A DNA stretch of 37,937 nucleotides, from the NCBI GenBank assembly GCA_024698485.1, contig JAILRC010000051.1, positions 1-37,937 on the forward strand. Direction: 5' to 3'. Origin of the DNA: Lachnospiraceae bacterium. Lineage in GTDB: Bacteria > Bacillota > Clostridia > Lachnospirales > Lachnospiraceae. Within the stretch, counting starts at the first letter, position 1, and each line of letters begins with the position of its first letter. The notes below the pieces were generated by a model that was not told the origin of the DNA, searched no databases, and saw only the letters and a list, made by a program, of their open reading frames with translations. A program made the translations under genes and the position numbers. This document shows positions 9,383 to 17,793 of the stretch, piece after piece.

Positions 9383-9829
9383 TCAATGCTTTTCAAAAGA
9401 ATTTTCGAGAAATTTTACGCATTTCTCCAGTTCTTTTCGGTCATCATCGGAGAATCTGGCAAACTCGGTGCTGTCGATGTCCAAAACCCCGTAGATCCTG
9501 CCGTCTTTATGTATGGGGATCACGATCTCGGAATTGGAAGCGGAGTCACAGGCAATGTGGCCTTTGAATTCGTGCACATTGTCCACCACCAGGGTCCTGT
9601 CTTCCGCCACTGCAGTTCCGCAGACTCCCTTTCCCACGGCGATCTCCGTGCATGCGATCTTTCCCTGAAAGGGTCCCAGACGGAGTTTTCCGTCGTACAT
9701 GATGTAAAATCCAGCCCAGTTAAGGCCCTCCATAGCGTCATAGATCAGCGCCGAAGCATTGGCAAGATTCGAGAGTTCGTATTCAACTCCATCGATCAGT
9801 GATCTGAGTTCATCAGCAATTTCAATCAT
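9383..9829 (-). CDS. msrC: Free methionine-R-sulfoxide reductase (GAF-domain fRMsr)
   Basis: This is a small cytoplasmic GAF-fold enzyme of 148 residues that reduces free methionine-R-sulfoxide using a cysteine relay. The three family cysteines are visible: C60 (GKIACTEI), C70 (GKGVCGTA) and C94 (GHIACDSA). Their spacings of 10 and 24 match those of the E. coli enzyme (Cys84, 94, 118). The motif EIVIPI and the C-terminal GVLDIDS are also typical. Its ATG is one base past the alpha-galactosidase stop, with GAGGAATGAT bridging the two genes, so translation is probably coupled. The function is oxidative-stress repair; its placement in a sugar operon is odd. Confidence 0.88.
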   Translation of the reverse strand: MIEIADELRSLIDGVEYELSNLANASALIYDAMEGLNWAGFYIMYDGKLRLGPFQGKIACTEIAVGKGVCGTAVAEDRTLVVDNVHEFKGHIACDSASNSEIVIPIHKDGRIYGVLDIDSTEFARFSDDDRKELEKCVKFLENSFEKH

Positions 9830-9830
9830 A

Positions 9831-12260
9831 TCATTCCTCTTCCTTTATTTCGCAGATCTCGTACATACGTGCTTCAAAATCCGCATATAATCTTGTGTTT
9901 TCTCCGAAGCCGGTGCCCGCGAAGGTCTGGGTCAGATTCACTCCCGCATTGTTCAGGAGACTTCCCTTTACCACATATTCCTCTGTCTCTCCGTCAAGCT
10001 TCTTGAACTTTGCCAGAAGGTTGTGCAAAAATCCGTCCTGCTTGATGTGGATGGGAGAGATCATGTTCACAAGGTCTCCCATTCTGCGAATGTCATGCTT
10101 CACCACACGGTTGCAGAAATGATAGAGTTTGTCTTCATCCAGTCCTGCTGTATGGAAAGACGTATGAGAGTAATTGGGATGGATCTCCGCATTTACGATA
10201 TATCCCATTGCTTCCGATTTGTCTCCCGACACGATGATGTTCCTTGTAAGAGTGGTGTCCAGTCTCGCCGACAGGAACCCGCCGCTGTATTTGTCAAAAG
10301 TTTCTTCGTTTACACGGCCTCCCAGCCTGTAAAGATCTCCGAACTGCAGGGTCTTTCTCCACTTTTTATAGATCTCGGTCTGTTCCTTTATCTCTTTTAT
10401 CTCCTCTTCGGGAAGATCGCAGAGATTCAGTTCATATCCGAACACTCCCATGGAAGCAACCGCAAATCTGGTAGCAAGAGGAGTCTTTCTTAAGGTCTGA
10501 TGGTTGGGACTCGCGGAAATATGAGCCGACCAGGTGCTCTGAGGATAGCCATAGGAATAGCCGTTCTGAATGGAGCATCTGGCAACGGCATCCGTGTCAT
10601 CGCTTGCCCAGATCTGAGGGAAGTAGGAAAGTATGCCCAGGTCGAAGCGGTTTCCTCCGGATGCACAGCCTTCGAAGAGGATGTGAGGATAGCGGGTGAC
10701 CAGAGTATCCAGCACCTCGTAAAGCCCAAGCATATAAGCATGTGCCAGTTTTCCCTGTTCCTCGGGACTTCTTCCCTCAGAGAAGAAATCCGAGAAGTTG
10801 CGGTTCATATCCCACTTAACATAGTCGCACTTGCTTCTTTCAAAGACATCGGACATCTGTTCTATGATGCAGTCCCTGACCTCTTTCTTTGAAAGATCCA
10901 GGATCATCTGCTGTCTGCCTTCCGCATGATCTCTGTCGGGATTCTTCACAGCCCAATCGGGATGGGCTCTGTAAAGGTCAGAGTCCGCATTCACCATTTC
11001 CGGCTCCACCCAAAGTCCGAACATGAGGCCAAGATCCTTGACTTTTGCGGAAAGTCCCTTTAATCCGTTGGGAAGTTTTTCCTTATTGTCGTACCAGTCT
11101 CCCAGAGAACAATTGTCATCGTCTCTCTTTCCGAACCAGCCGTCATCCATGACAAAAAGCTCCATACCGCAATCTGCCGCTGCCTTTGCCAGTTTCAGCA
11201 GTTTTCCTTCGGAGATCTTGAAATAAGCAGCCTCCCAGGAATTAAGAAGGATGGGACGTTCCTTGTGTTTCCACTCTCCGCGGACTATATGCTCGCGAAC
11301 AAATCTGTGGTTGCTCTTTGTAATGCCCCTGAAGCCTTCGGAAGAATGGCTAAGGACTGCTTCGGGACTCAGGAAAGTCTCTCCCTTTTTCAAGGTCCAG
11401 TTGAGAAGATCGGGATTGATCCCCGTAAGGATCCTTGCTTTGGCATGTCCGCCGAACTCCACGGATTCCCTGTGGTTGCCGGAATATACCAGGTTCGTTG
11501 CAAAAACTTCTCCCGCAGTTTCCGTAGCTCCGGGCTCCGAATACATCACAAAAGGATTGGCATGATTGGATGAGTTGCCTCCTCTGGACTCATTGACGTA
11601 CTTTCCGCCTGTGAGCATCATGTCGCACTTTTCCATTTCCCTTGCCCAGTCTCCGTGGAAGGAAGTGACCTTCATCACATCCGCATCCATATCCAGCTGG
11701 AGGCTGGCAAGATTACGGATCACCAGATCCTCTTCACCGCCGTTCACGATCTCCGCAGAGCGGGTGATGACATCGGAATCTTCGTATATGCAGTAATAGA
11801 GGTTCAGTCTCACCTCTTCCGTCTTCTCTTTAAGAACCACCTTTAAGGCATTCTTCTCTCCCCCTTCATCATAGGAATGAGGGAGATGACCGTTTTTGTA
11901 TAAAGCGCATACATCGCTGATGTTCATGACTTCGGCGCTTTCAAAAACAAACTCCGCTGTGGTGGCTCCGTTGTGCCACACTATGTCCAGAGCAGGACTT
12001 CTCAGGTCGCCCTTTCCCATGGTCCCCATCTCATATTTTTCATCGTCGGGGCAGAGACAGTGTTTCGCGTCGTCGCTCACCACACTGCAGGCATTCCCGT
12101 GGGACCATTTCTGTATAAGGGCATTTCTTCCGTTGGCAGCGATGTCGATCTTTCCGCCGTAATGAAGGTGCAAAAGTTCACCATTGTTTCCCACCGTGAA
12201 GACGTAGGATGTTTCGGGTGTGGATAAATGAAACAGGTTTTCATTGATGATCTCTATCAT
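9831..12260 (-). CDS. GH36 alpha-galactosidase
   Basis: This retaining glycoside hydrolase (809 residues, no signal peptide) should release terminal alpha-1,6-galactose from melibiose, raffinose or stachyose in the cytoplasm. An N-terminal beta-sandwich (about 1-340) precedes a TIM barrel. The nucleophile is D484 in YVKWDMNR. The acid/base is D554 in WASDDTD. Their 70-residue spacing equals that of the Geobacillus AgaA enzyme (478/548). The CASGGNRFDLG and DDGWFGKRDDD loops are also GH36 hallmarks. The gene starts 20 bases past the symporter stop, with GGAAAGG before ATG, and is followed with a one-base gap by msrC. Symporter and enzyme together form an uptake-and-hydrolysis unit for alpha-galactosides. 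The family is usually called RafA, AgaA or MelA; I leave the symbol open. Confidence 0.95.
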   Translation of the reverse strand: MIEIINENLFHLSTPETSYVFTVGNNGELLHLHYGGKIDIAANGRNALIQKWSHGNACSVVSDDAKHCLCPDDEKYEMGTMGKGDLRSPALDIVWHNGATTAEFVFESAEVMNISDVCALYKNGHLPHSYDEGGEKNALKVVLKEKTEEVRLNLYYCIYEDSDVITRSAEIVNGGEEDLVIRNLASLQLDMDADVMKVTSFHGDWAREMEKCDMMLTGGKYVNESRGGNSSNHANPFVMYSEPGATETAGEVFATNLVYSGNHRESVEFGGHAKARILTGINPDLLNWTLKKGETFLSPEAVLSHSSEGFRGITKSNHRFVREHIVRGEWKHKERPILLNSWEAAYFKISEGKLLKLAKAAADCGMELFVMDDGWFGKRDDDNCSLGDWYDNKEKLPNGLKGLSAKVKDLGLMFGLWVEPEMVNADSDLYRAHPDWAVKNPDRDHAEGRQQMILDLSKKEVRDCIIEQMSDVFERSKCDYVKWDMNRNFSDFFSEGRSPEEQGKLAHAYMLGLYEVLDTLVTRYPHILFEGCASGGNRFDLGILSYFPQIWASDDTDAVARCSIQNGYSYGYPQSTWSAHISASPNHQTLRKTPLATRFAVASMGVFGYELNLCDLPEEEIKEIKEQTEIYKKWRKTLQFGDLYRLGGRVNEETFDKYSGGFLSARLDTTLTRNIIVSGDKSEAMGYIVNAEIHPNYSHTSFHTAGLDEDKLYHFCNRVVKHDIRRMGDLVNMISPIHIKQDGFLHNLLAKFKKLDGETEEYVVKGSLLNNAGVNLTQTFAGTGFGENTRLYADFEARMYEICEIKEEE

Positions 12261-12280
12261 ATGAATCTTTACCTTTCCGA

Positions 12281-13747
12281 TCAGTGAGTTTTCTTTTCCT
12301 CAAGAGCCTTGCATATGCGTTCAAATTCGTCCTCGTCCAGTTTGTACTTCTTCTTGTAGAGCACATAAGAAAGGAACATCAAGGTCAAAGGAATGAGTAC
12401 CATGCATATGAGAAGTCCGTTGGTTTCCGTTGCGTTGACATTCTTAAGCACCTCAGCGATCTTGGATGCCTTCTCCACATCGGTGATATCACCGGCATTG
12501 GCAGCCTTCTCATAATCGGAAATCTCATTGGTGAACCTTGTAATGCCGAAGATGCTGTATATGCCCGATGTAATGATAAGGAAAAGAGCCGAAGCCATCT
12601 TGGTGATGAAAGGACGAAGGGATGTGATGATGCCCTCGTCTCTTGTGCCCCTGTTCAGTTCGTTGTATTCTACCGTGTTCATGATGGAGATCATCATGAT
12701 GAGGTAGTAGCTGTAGTTACCGAAGTTACCCAGCATGAAGCCTATGGTAAGTCCCCAGAACTTGATGCCTTCCGGGAAGAAAAGACCGGAAACCAGCATG
12801 AGAACATATCCCACTGCTGCCACTGTCATCATCTGTCCCATGAATTTCTTTCTCCTGATCTTTCTGGAGATCATGGGATAGGTGATCATGAGAACGGCTG
12901 TAGCCATCATTCCCACCATCTGGAAGAGGGAATAGTTGCTGCCTTCGTAGCCGAATTCAAAATAGAGATAGGTAGCACCGATACCGCCGGTGATGAGTCC
13001 GTTTCCCACCTGCTGGATCAGGAAGATGAAGGAGATCCACATGAGCTGATCGTTACCTGTGATGGTCTTGATGATCTTCTTGAAGCTCACCTTTGTCTTG
13101 GGCTCAAGATTTATGTCTCTCTCCTCCTTAACTCCCACAAGGGTAAACACCGCAAATATGGGAGTGAGTACAGCGATGATAACGGAGATGACGCCATATG
13201 CCGTCTGAGCATTTCCGCCGATGGCATGTTCGCCTGTGGTATAGTAAGGAACCAATATGCCCACGGCTGTGGCTCCCACACCCGCAAACAGTGTTGCGCG
13301 GCTGGTGAGACTGTTTCTCATGTCCGCATTGGAAGAAAGAGCGGGAACCATTCCCCAGTAGGAAATGTCGCTCATGGTGTAGGTGATGGAGTAAAGGATG
13401 TACATGCATCCGAAAAGGATGATGAAAGGCCATCCCTGAAGGCGGGAATTGAAGGTGGTGATGATGACGCCGCCTGTGGTGATGCAGCCTGCAAGGAGCC
13501 AGGGCTTGAACTTGCCCCATTTGGTCCTGGTGGATTCGATGATATTGCCCATGATGGGATCGTTCAGCGCATCAAACACCCTGGAAAAGACCATGATGGC
13601 CGTTACCGCCCAGAGCTGTGCCGAATCCAGATTTCTGGTGAACAGGATGTAGGTCAAAAGAAATCCCGAAACCAGGGAGTAGATCATGTCTCTTCCCACT
13701 GTTCCGAGAGGGTAGTAAAGCAGGTTCTTTTTGTCTTGTGATCTCAT
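12281..13747 (-). CDS. GPH-family sugar:cation symporter (MelB-like)
   Basis: This is a twelve-helix membrane transporter of the glycoside-pentoside-hexuronide:cation family in the major facilitator superfamily (488 residues from the chosen start). The N-terminal FSRVFDALNDPIMGNII carries the conserved aspartates that in MelB form the cation site, and the loop RTKWGKFKPW is the family's signature after helix 2. The C-terminus is a short charged tail. The longest frame starts at 13771, but the ATG at 13745-13747 has GAGGAG upstream while the outer one has none, so I use the inner start. Being first in an operon with an alpha-galactosidase, its cargo is probably melibiose or a raffinose-type sugar. 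A promoter and a possible operator precede it. Confidence 0.92.
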   Translation of the reverse strand: MRSQDKKNLLYYPLGTVGRDMIYSLVSGFLLTYILFTRNLDSAQLWAVTAIMVFSRVFDALNDPIMGNIIESTRTKWGKFKPWLLAGCITTGGVIITTFNSRLQGWPFIILFGCMYILYSITYTMSDISYWGMVPALSSNADMRNSLTSRATLFAGVGATAVGILVPYYTTGEHAIGGNAQTAYGVISVIIAVLTPIFAVFTLVGVKEERDINLEPKTKVSFKKIIKTITGNDQLMWISFIFLIQQVGNGLITGGIGATYLYFEFGYEGSNYSLFQMVGMMATAVLMITYPMISRKIRRKKFMGQMMTVAAVGYVLMLVSGLFFPEGIKFWGLTIGFMLGNFGNYSYYLIMMISIMNTVEYNELNRGTRDEGIITSLRPFITKMASALFLIITSGIYSIFGITRFTNEISDYEKAANAGDITDVEKASKIAEVLKNVNATETNGLLICMVLIPLTLMFLSYVLYKKKYKLDEDEFERICKALEEKKTH

Positions 13748-13765
13748 AAAATATTCTTCTCCTCT

Positions 13766-13782
13766 TGTCATTTAAAATGACA
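13766..13782. promoter_or_regulatory. 17-bp inverted repeat, possible operator of the alpha-galactoside operon
   Basis: TGTCATTT and AAATGACA are perfect 8-base arms around a single A. The site lies in the leader, between the proposed transcript start (about 13790) and the ribosome site of the symporter gene. That suits a repressor roadblock. No regulator gene is adjacent, so the assignment is inference. Confidence 0.4.
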
Positions 13783-13797
13783 CATTTTTTCCTTACA

Positions 13798-13826
13798 AAT
13801 ATATCAATCATTGCGGTTTTTGTCCA
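13798..13826 (-). promoter_or_regulatory. Putative promoter of the alpha-galactoside operon
   Basis: On the minus strand TGGACA (plus-strand 13821-13826) and TATATT (13798-13803) are 17 bases apart, about 50 bases before the symporter ATG. Confidence 0.5.
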
Positions 13827-13830
13827 GTGA

Positions 13831-13895
13831 AACCGATACCCTCCGGAGCCGAACATCGGTTCCCGGGTGGGCGGGTGCTCTCCTCTCGACCCCGC
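13831..13895. other. Two adjacent G+C-rich hairpins in the divergent intergenic region
   Basis: AACCGAT and ATCGGTT (13831-13837, 13855-13861) form one 7-bp inverted repeat. GCGGG and CCCGC (13871-13875, 13891-13895) form a second. They lie just upstream of the -35 of the sugar operon and upstream of the promoter of the plus-strand zinc-repeat gene. The stretch is much richer in G+C than the flanks. No T-run follows on either strand, so these are not simple terminators. Confidence 0.4.
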
Positions 13896-13933
13896 TTGTT
13901 TCAAGGCTTATGGCTAATCCGCGGATAATTTAC

Positions 13934-13961
13934 TTGAAAAAAACAGAAATATGGGTAGAAT
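13934..13961 (+). promoter_or_regulatory. Promoter of the CxxCxGxG-repeat gene
   Basis: TTGAAA (13934-13939) and TAGAAT (13956-13961) are separated by 16 bases, 45 bases before the start codon. Confidence 0.55.
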
Positions 13962-14006
13962 ATAACTGTATCATTTCCACCTTTCCTAATTGTATCGGGG
14001 GTTATA

Positions 14007-15602
14007 ATGGGAAATCAGACTTGCATAAGAAACGGCGAAATGTATATGGCCAGTGACGGGAAGAAGTTCGAACCGGCAGTCAGGAACGCAATGACTGCTG
14101 TTTTTAACGTGGGTTCGACTCCCTATCTTCGCAAGCTTGAAAGCGAAATGACCATTCAGAAGATCGAAGTCTGCCCCGAGACTTTTGTTCAGAATCTTAT
14201 CTCTTACGAAAATCGTTCCATCTACGAAACCACCCGCGGAGGCGAAGCCCAGAAGAACACCGACCGCAAGCACTATGCTACGGAGTACGGACTTTGGGAT
14301 TTTAAATTTGATACACAGGATTACTTTAAGGAGGACAAGCGCACTCTTGTGGTGCCCGGAACCACCTTTACCGAAGGCTGTCCCAAATGCGGCAACACGG
14401 GAATAATCACCTGTCCCAACTGCGAAGGCAAGGGAAAGCAGAAATGCTCCGACTGTGACGGAACGGGAATGGCAGCCTGCCCCGACTGCTCAGGCACAGG
14501 TCTGGCTCCCTGTCCCAAATGCGACGGAACGGGAAAGATCCTGGAGGAGACCGATGACAAGTCCAAACAGGGACACATCATCAGCTGTCCCGACTGCAAC
14601 GGTTCGGGAAAGGTCCATTGCGAACACTGCGACGGAACGGGTCACATTCCTTGCGTCACCTGTCACGGAACAGGCGAAATGGTCTGTAAGTCCTGCGCAG
14701 GAACGGGAAAGATCAAATGTCCCGACTGTAAGGGATCCGGAACCATCGTAAACGAGGTGGAAGTTTCCTCGGAGATCCATGTGAAAGAGGAACACAACAT
14801 CCTTTTCATGTCCACTCTCAGAGAAGACATGGTTCCCTTCTTTGCGGAATTAAAACCCGAATTCGAAACCCACGCCGTGGCCACATACGAAAGCAGCGAA
14901 CCCATACTTTCCATTTCCACAGGTGATTTCAACTTCCGTATCCGTGAGACCTCATTCAATAGCGGCGTAGTGTTCAACCAGATGGCTTCGGACATAGACA
15001 TTTCTTCCGGAACATCCAGGATCAACAAATACCGCGTAAATGTCTTTCAACGGATCTTCCTCAAGATCACCTATTCCTTTAACGAAAAGGTTTATCTCAT
15101 GTACTACGATTGCGGCGAAAAAAAGAGTTATCTCACCGCAAATCCTTATAACGACGTTTTACAGCGTCTCGCCGATGATATACTTGTGGGCTACAGAGAG
15201 AAGGATTACAAAACTGTGGCGGTGAAACTTCAGGAATATCGCTCTCTTCGTAAATCTGCCAAGGGTCCCGTAAACATCAGGAACAATCCGGAAAAGATCG
15301 CAGAATCCATATGTGACCGTTTCACGGTGGCTTCCATTGTTGGTATGATCATCCCGCTCTTATTCGTGCTCATCTACTTTTCGGGCAAGTACGCACCCAG
15401 AGATTTCAGGCAGCTGCTCATGTGGTCCATGGGCATCAGCATAGTTTCCGTCTTCGGCTACTACAAGCTCATCTCTTACACCTGGTCATCTCTTGTGCGA
15501 CGCATGAAGCTTTATGCCGCCTACCTCTCCTGCACGGGACTTGGGCTCATACTGTCGTCCATGACCGAATTCATCATCGCCTATCTGGTCCATGTAATAT
15601 AA
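14007..15602 (+). CDS. Membrane protein with ten DnaJ-type CxxCxGxG zinc repeats
   Basis: This 531-residue protein has no J domain. A 120-residue N-terminal region of unknown fold is followed by ten CxxCxGxG-type motifs starting at residues 125, 136, 147, 158, 169, then 194, 205, 216, 227 and 238. Each block of five keeps an exact 11-residue period, and a 14-residue insert rich in charged residues separates the blocks. DnaJ has only four such motifs with longer, uneven spacing. Cysteines should bind zinc as pairs of motifs. Residues 250-420 form a mixed region without a recognised fold. Three hydrophobic helices (about 430-452, 458-482, 498-529) anchor the C-terminus, so the zinc region is probably cytoplasmic. 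GGGG upstream serves as ribosome site. The gene is monocistronic. A chaperone-like or disulfide-related role is possible but not shown. Confidence 0.9.
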   Translation: MGNQTCIRNGEMYMASDGKKFEPAVRNAMTAVFNVGSTPYLRKLESEMTIQKIEVCPETFVQNLISYENRSIYETTRGGEAQKNTDRKHYATEYGLWDFKFDTQDYFKEDKRTLVVPGTTFTEGCPKCGNTGIITCPNCEGKGKQKCSDCDGTGMAACPDCSGTGLAPCPKCDGTGKILEETDDKSKQGHIISCPDCNGSGKVHCEHCDGTGHIPCVTCHGTGEMVCKSCAGTGKIKCPDCKGSGTIVNEVEVSSEIHVKEEHNILFMSTLREDMVPFFAELKPEFETHAVATYESSEPILSISTGDFNFRIRETSFNSGVVFNQMASDIDISSGTSRINKYRVNVFQRIFLKITYSFNEKVYLMYYDCGEKKSYLTANPYNDVLQRLADDILVGYREKDYKTVAVKLQEYRSLRKSAKGPVNIRNNPEKIAESICDRFTVASIVGMIIPLLFVLIYFSGKYAPRDFRQLLMWSMGISIVSVFGYYKLISYTWSSLVRRMKLYAAYLSCTGLGLILSSMTEFIIAYLVHVI

Positions 15603-15626
15603 AAACCGCAGTTTCCTGCGGTTTTT
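15601..15626. terminator. Bidirectional terminator between the zinc-repeat gene and the MATE gene
   Basis: AAAAACCGCAG and CTGCGGTTTTT are perfect 11-base arms around TTTC. Both strands end in a T-run, and the two flanking genes converge on it. Confidence 0.9.
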
Positions 15627-15631
15627 GTTTT

Positions 15632-17023
15632 TTATTCGGTCTTGGTCTTTTCGGCCGATTCCATCTGTTTTAATTTCTTAACATACATGATGCCGAAGGG
15701 TGCCGCTATCATAAAAGTGAGCATATCTGACACTGCCTGAGAATACTGGACTCCCGGGAGTCCAAAGATCGATGTGGAGATCAGAAGCACCGGAATGAAG
15801 CAAAGTCCGTTCCTGCATATGGAGATAAAAGTGGCCTTCAGGCTGTCTCCCACGCTCTGGAAGAGCATGTTGGAACATACGGTAAGAGGCTGGAAAAGCT
15901 GTCCGATAAACTGTGCGGCAAGGGCTGTCGTTCCGATCATGATGACCTCAGGGTCATTACGGAAACCCGCGATTATGTTCCCCGACAGGAAAAATCCGAT
16001 GACCGCCACCACACCCAGGAAGATCTCACCTGTGATAAAGGTAAAGATATAGGCCTTTCGAACGCGGTCAAACCTCTTGGCTCCGAAATTAAAGGAACAT
16101 ACGGGCTGGAATCCCTGTCCGATGCCCAAAGCCGTTGCAAAAGTAAAGAAACATACACGGTTTACGATGGACATTGCGGCTACGGCCGCATCTCCGAAGG
16201 GCTTCGCACAGTTGTTCAAAAGCATGGTGGAAAGACTTGCCAGTCCCTGACGCACAAGGCTGGGAAGACCCGTCTTACATATGTCAAGGATCATGGATCC
16301 CGTGAAAGTCAGAGATCTGATCCTGAGTTTTCCTTCGCTTCTTCCCGTAAGAAAAGGAACAAGGAGCAGACAGAAACTGATGGTCTGGGAAACAGCCGTG
16401 GCGATCCCCGCGCCCGATACACCCATTCCCAGGACTTTGATCAGAAGCCAGTCTCCAAAGATGTTGAGTCCCGCTCCCGTGCAAAGACCTATCATGGAGA
16501 AAAACGCCTTGCCTTCAAAGCGCAAAATATTGTTCAGAACACAGCTGGCACACATAAAAGGCGCTGCGATCAGGATAAATATCGAATACTTTCTCGCATA
16601 GGGAAGGATGGTGGGAGTGCTTCCCAAGAGATCCATGACGGGATCGATCAATATAAGTCCCAGAATGCCTATGACCGCTCCCGTGATCAAAGCCAGGGCA
16701 AAACCTGTGGAATCGCTTCTGTCAGCCCTGTCATTGTTCTTCGCGCCCAATGCCTTGGATGCCACCACACCGGATCCCTGACCGTACATGAATCCGAAGG
16801 CCTGGATCACAGCCATAAGTCCGAACACCACTCCTATGGCTCCGGAAGCGCTGTTTCCTTCCTGACTCACAAAATAGGTGTCCGCCAGATTGTAAACGCT
16901 GGTGACCAGCATACTGATGGTGGTGGGTATGCCCAATGTGATGACAAGTTTCGGAACGGGTGTTTCCGTCATCTTCTTATACATTGCATTACTCTTGGAG
17001 AGTCTCTTTTCTTCTTCAGACAT
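15632..17023 (-). CDS. MATE-family multidrug/toxin efflux transporter
   Basis: This is a 12-helix membrane antiporter of 463 residues with two pseudo-repeated MatE halves. The N-terminal segment PKLVITLGIPTTISMLVTSV, then YNLADTYFVSQ, is the typical helix 1-2 signature, and FGFMYGQGSGVVASKALG is the helix 3 region. The second half repeats the pattern from about residue 235. Such proteins export cationic drugs or metabolites using sodium or proton gradients; the cargo is not predictable. It is the last gene of the addB-addA-ylmH operon, 17 bases past ylmH, with only a weak AGGAA ribosome site at long distance. Expression may depend on read-through from ylmH. Confidence 0.93.
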   Translation of the reverse strand: MSEEEKRLSKSNAMYKKMTETPVPKLVITLGIPTTISMLVTSVYNLADTYFVSQEGNSASGAIGVVFGLMAVIQAFGFMYGQGSGVVASKALGAKNNDRADRSDSTGFALALITGAVIGILGLILIDPVMDLLGSTPTILPYARKYSIFILIAAPFMCASCVLNNILRFEGKAFFSMIGLCTGAGLNIFGDWLLIKVLGMGVSGAGIATAVSQTISFCLLLVPFLTGRSEGKLRIRSLTFTGSMILDICKTGLPSLVRQGLASLSTMLLNNCAKPFGDAAVAAMSIVNRVCFFTFATALGIGQGFQPVCSFNFGAKRFDRVRKAYIFTFITGEIFLGVVAVIGFFLSGNIIAGFRNDPEVIMIGTTALAAQFIGQLFQPLTVCSNMLFQSVGDSLKATFISICRNGLCFIPVLLISTSIFGLPGVQYSQAVSDMLTFMIAAPFGIMYVKKLKQMESAEKTKTE

Positions 17024-17040
17024 AGATCGAGGGTAAATTC

Positions 17041-17793
17041 CTACATATACTTGTAGATATTTACATTTTCCTTTCCTTTTTTACTGAGCCCGGTGCTTTC
17101 GCCCACCACATATTTTCCGTATCCTCGTATGGAAAATATGTCTCCTTCTTTAAGGTTCTTGTCCTTGTTTTCCAGTGTCTGACCGTTTAATATCACGTGT
17201 TTTTGAGCAAAAAGCGGCAGCACCGCACCTCTGGACAGTTTGCACACCTTGGCTGCCACAGCGTCGGCTCTGAGAGAATTCACCTGAATGGCTATCTTTT
17301 CTCTCTCCTTCTTTACATTTTCCTCAGGAAAAGTGCAGATCTCGCAATGAACCTGATTTCTACCCACAGACACAAGATTGTCGCAGACAAAAGAAGCAAA
17401 ACGTTCTTCGCAAAAGAGATAGGCTTTTTTATCTTTAACGATTATATCACCAAAAATCCGTCTTTCAAGTCCCAGGCTCATGAGGGCGCCCAAAAAATCC
17501 CTATGGGTGCATGTTGAAGCAAATTTCTCCGATATGGGAGAGATCTCGATGCAGGAAATGGGGAAATCAACGCTGTAGCCGAACTCCTCTTCATTCCCAA
17601 ATCGGACCATTCTTCTTTCTGCCAGTTCATATCCTCCCGAAAGCTCGAACCGGCTGCCCGCAAAGTCTTTTTTGCGGACAGCCAGCTCATCCTGTTCCTG
17701 TATCGTAAGGAAATCACTGAACTCAAATGTGTTATTGTTGTAGGACCTTTTTGAAAGGTCCAAAAGTCTTTTAAGTATTAATTCTTCTTCCAT
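17041..17793 (-). CDS. ylmH: S4-domain RNA-binding protein, YlmH family
   Basis: This 250-residue protein has a mixed N-terminal region and a C-terminal S4 RNA-binding domain (about residues 178-240), with SLRADAVAAKVCKLSRG and then FAQKHVILNGQ as the two S4 helices and turn. This two-part layout is that of YlmH, which in Bacillus subtilis is encoded in a cell-division gene cluster and has been linked to rescue of stalled 50S ribosomes. Here it is instead in an operon with addB and addA, overlapping the addA stop by 16 bases, so translation is likely coupled. The ATG lies within the addA 3' end (AGAAGAAATGGAAG). Family assignment is from overall layout and the S4 motif. Confidence 0.82.
   Translation of the reverse strand: MEEELILKRLLDLSKRSYNNNTFEFSDFLTIQEQDELAVRKKDFAGSRFELSGGYELAERRMVRFGNEEEFGYSVDFPISCIEISPISEKFASTCTHRDFLGALMSLGLERRIFGDIIVKDKKAYLFCEERFASFVCDNLVSVGRNQVHCEICTFPEENVKKEREKIAIQVNSLRADAVAAKVCKLSRGAVLPLFAQKHVILNGQTLENKDKNLKEGDIFSIRGYGKYVVGESTGLSKKGKENVNIYKYM

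Noticed and set aside
12284-13741. Open frame of 485 codons on the plus strand opposite the symporter gene
   Set aside because: It is rich in His, Asp and Gly with no hydrophobic pattern or family motif, and it mirrors a clear GPH transporter. It is an antisense shadow created by codon bias.
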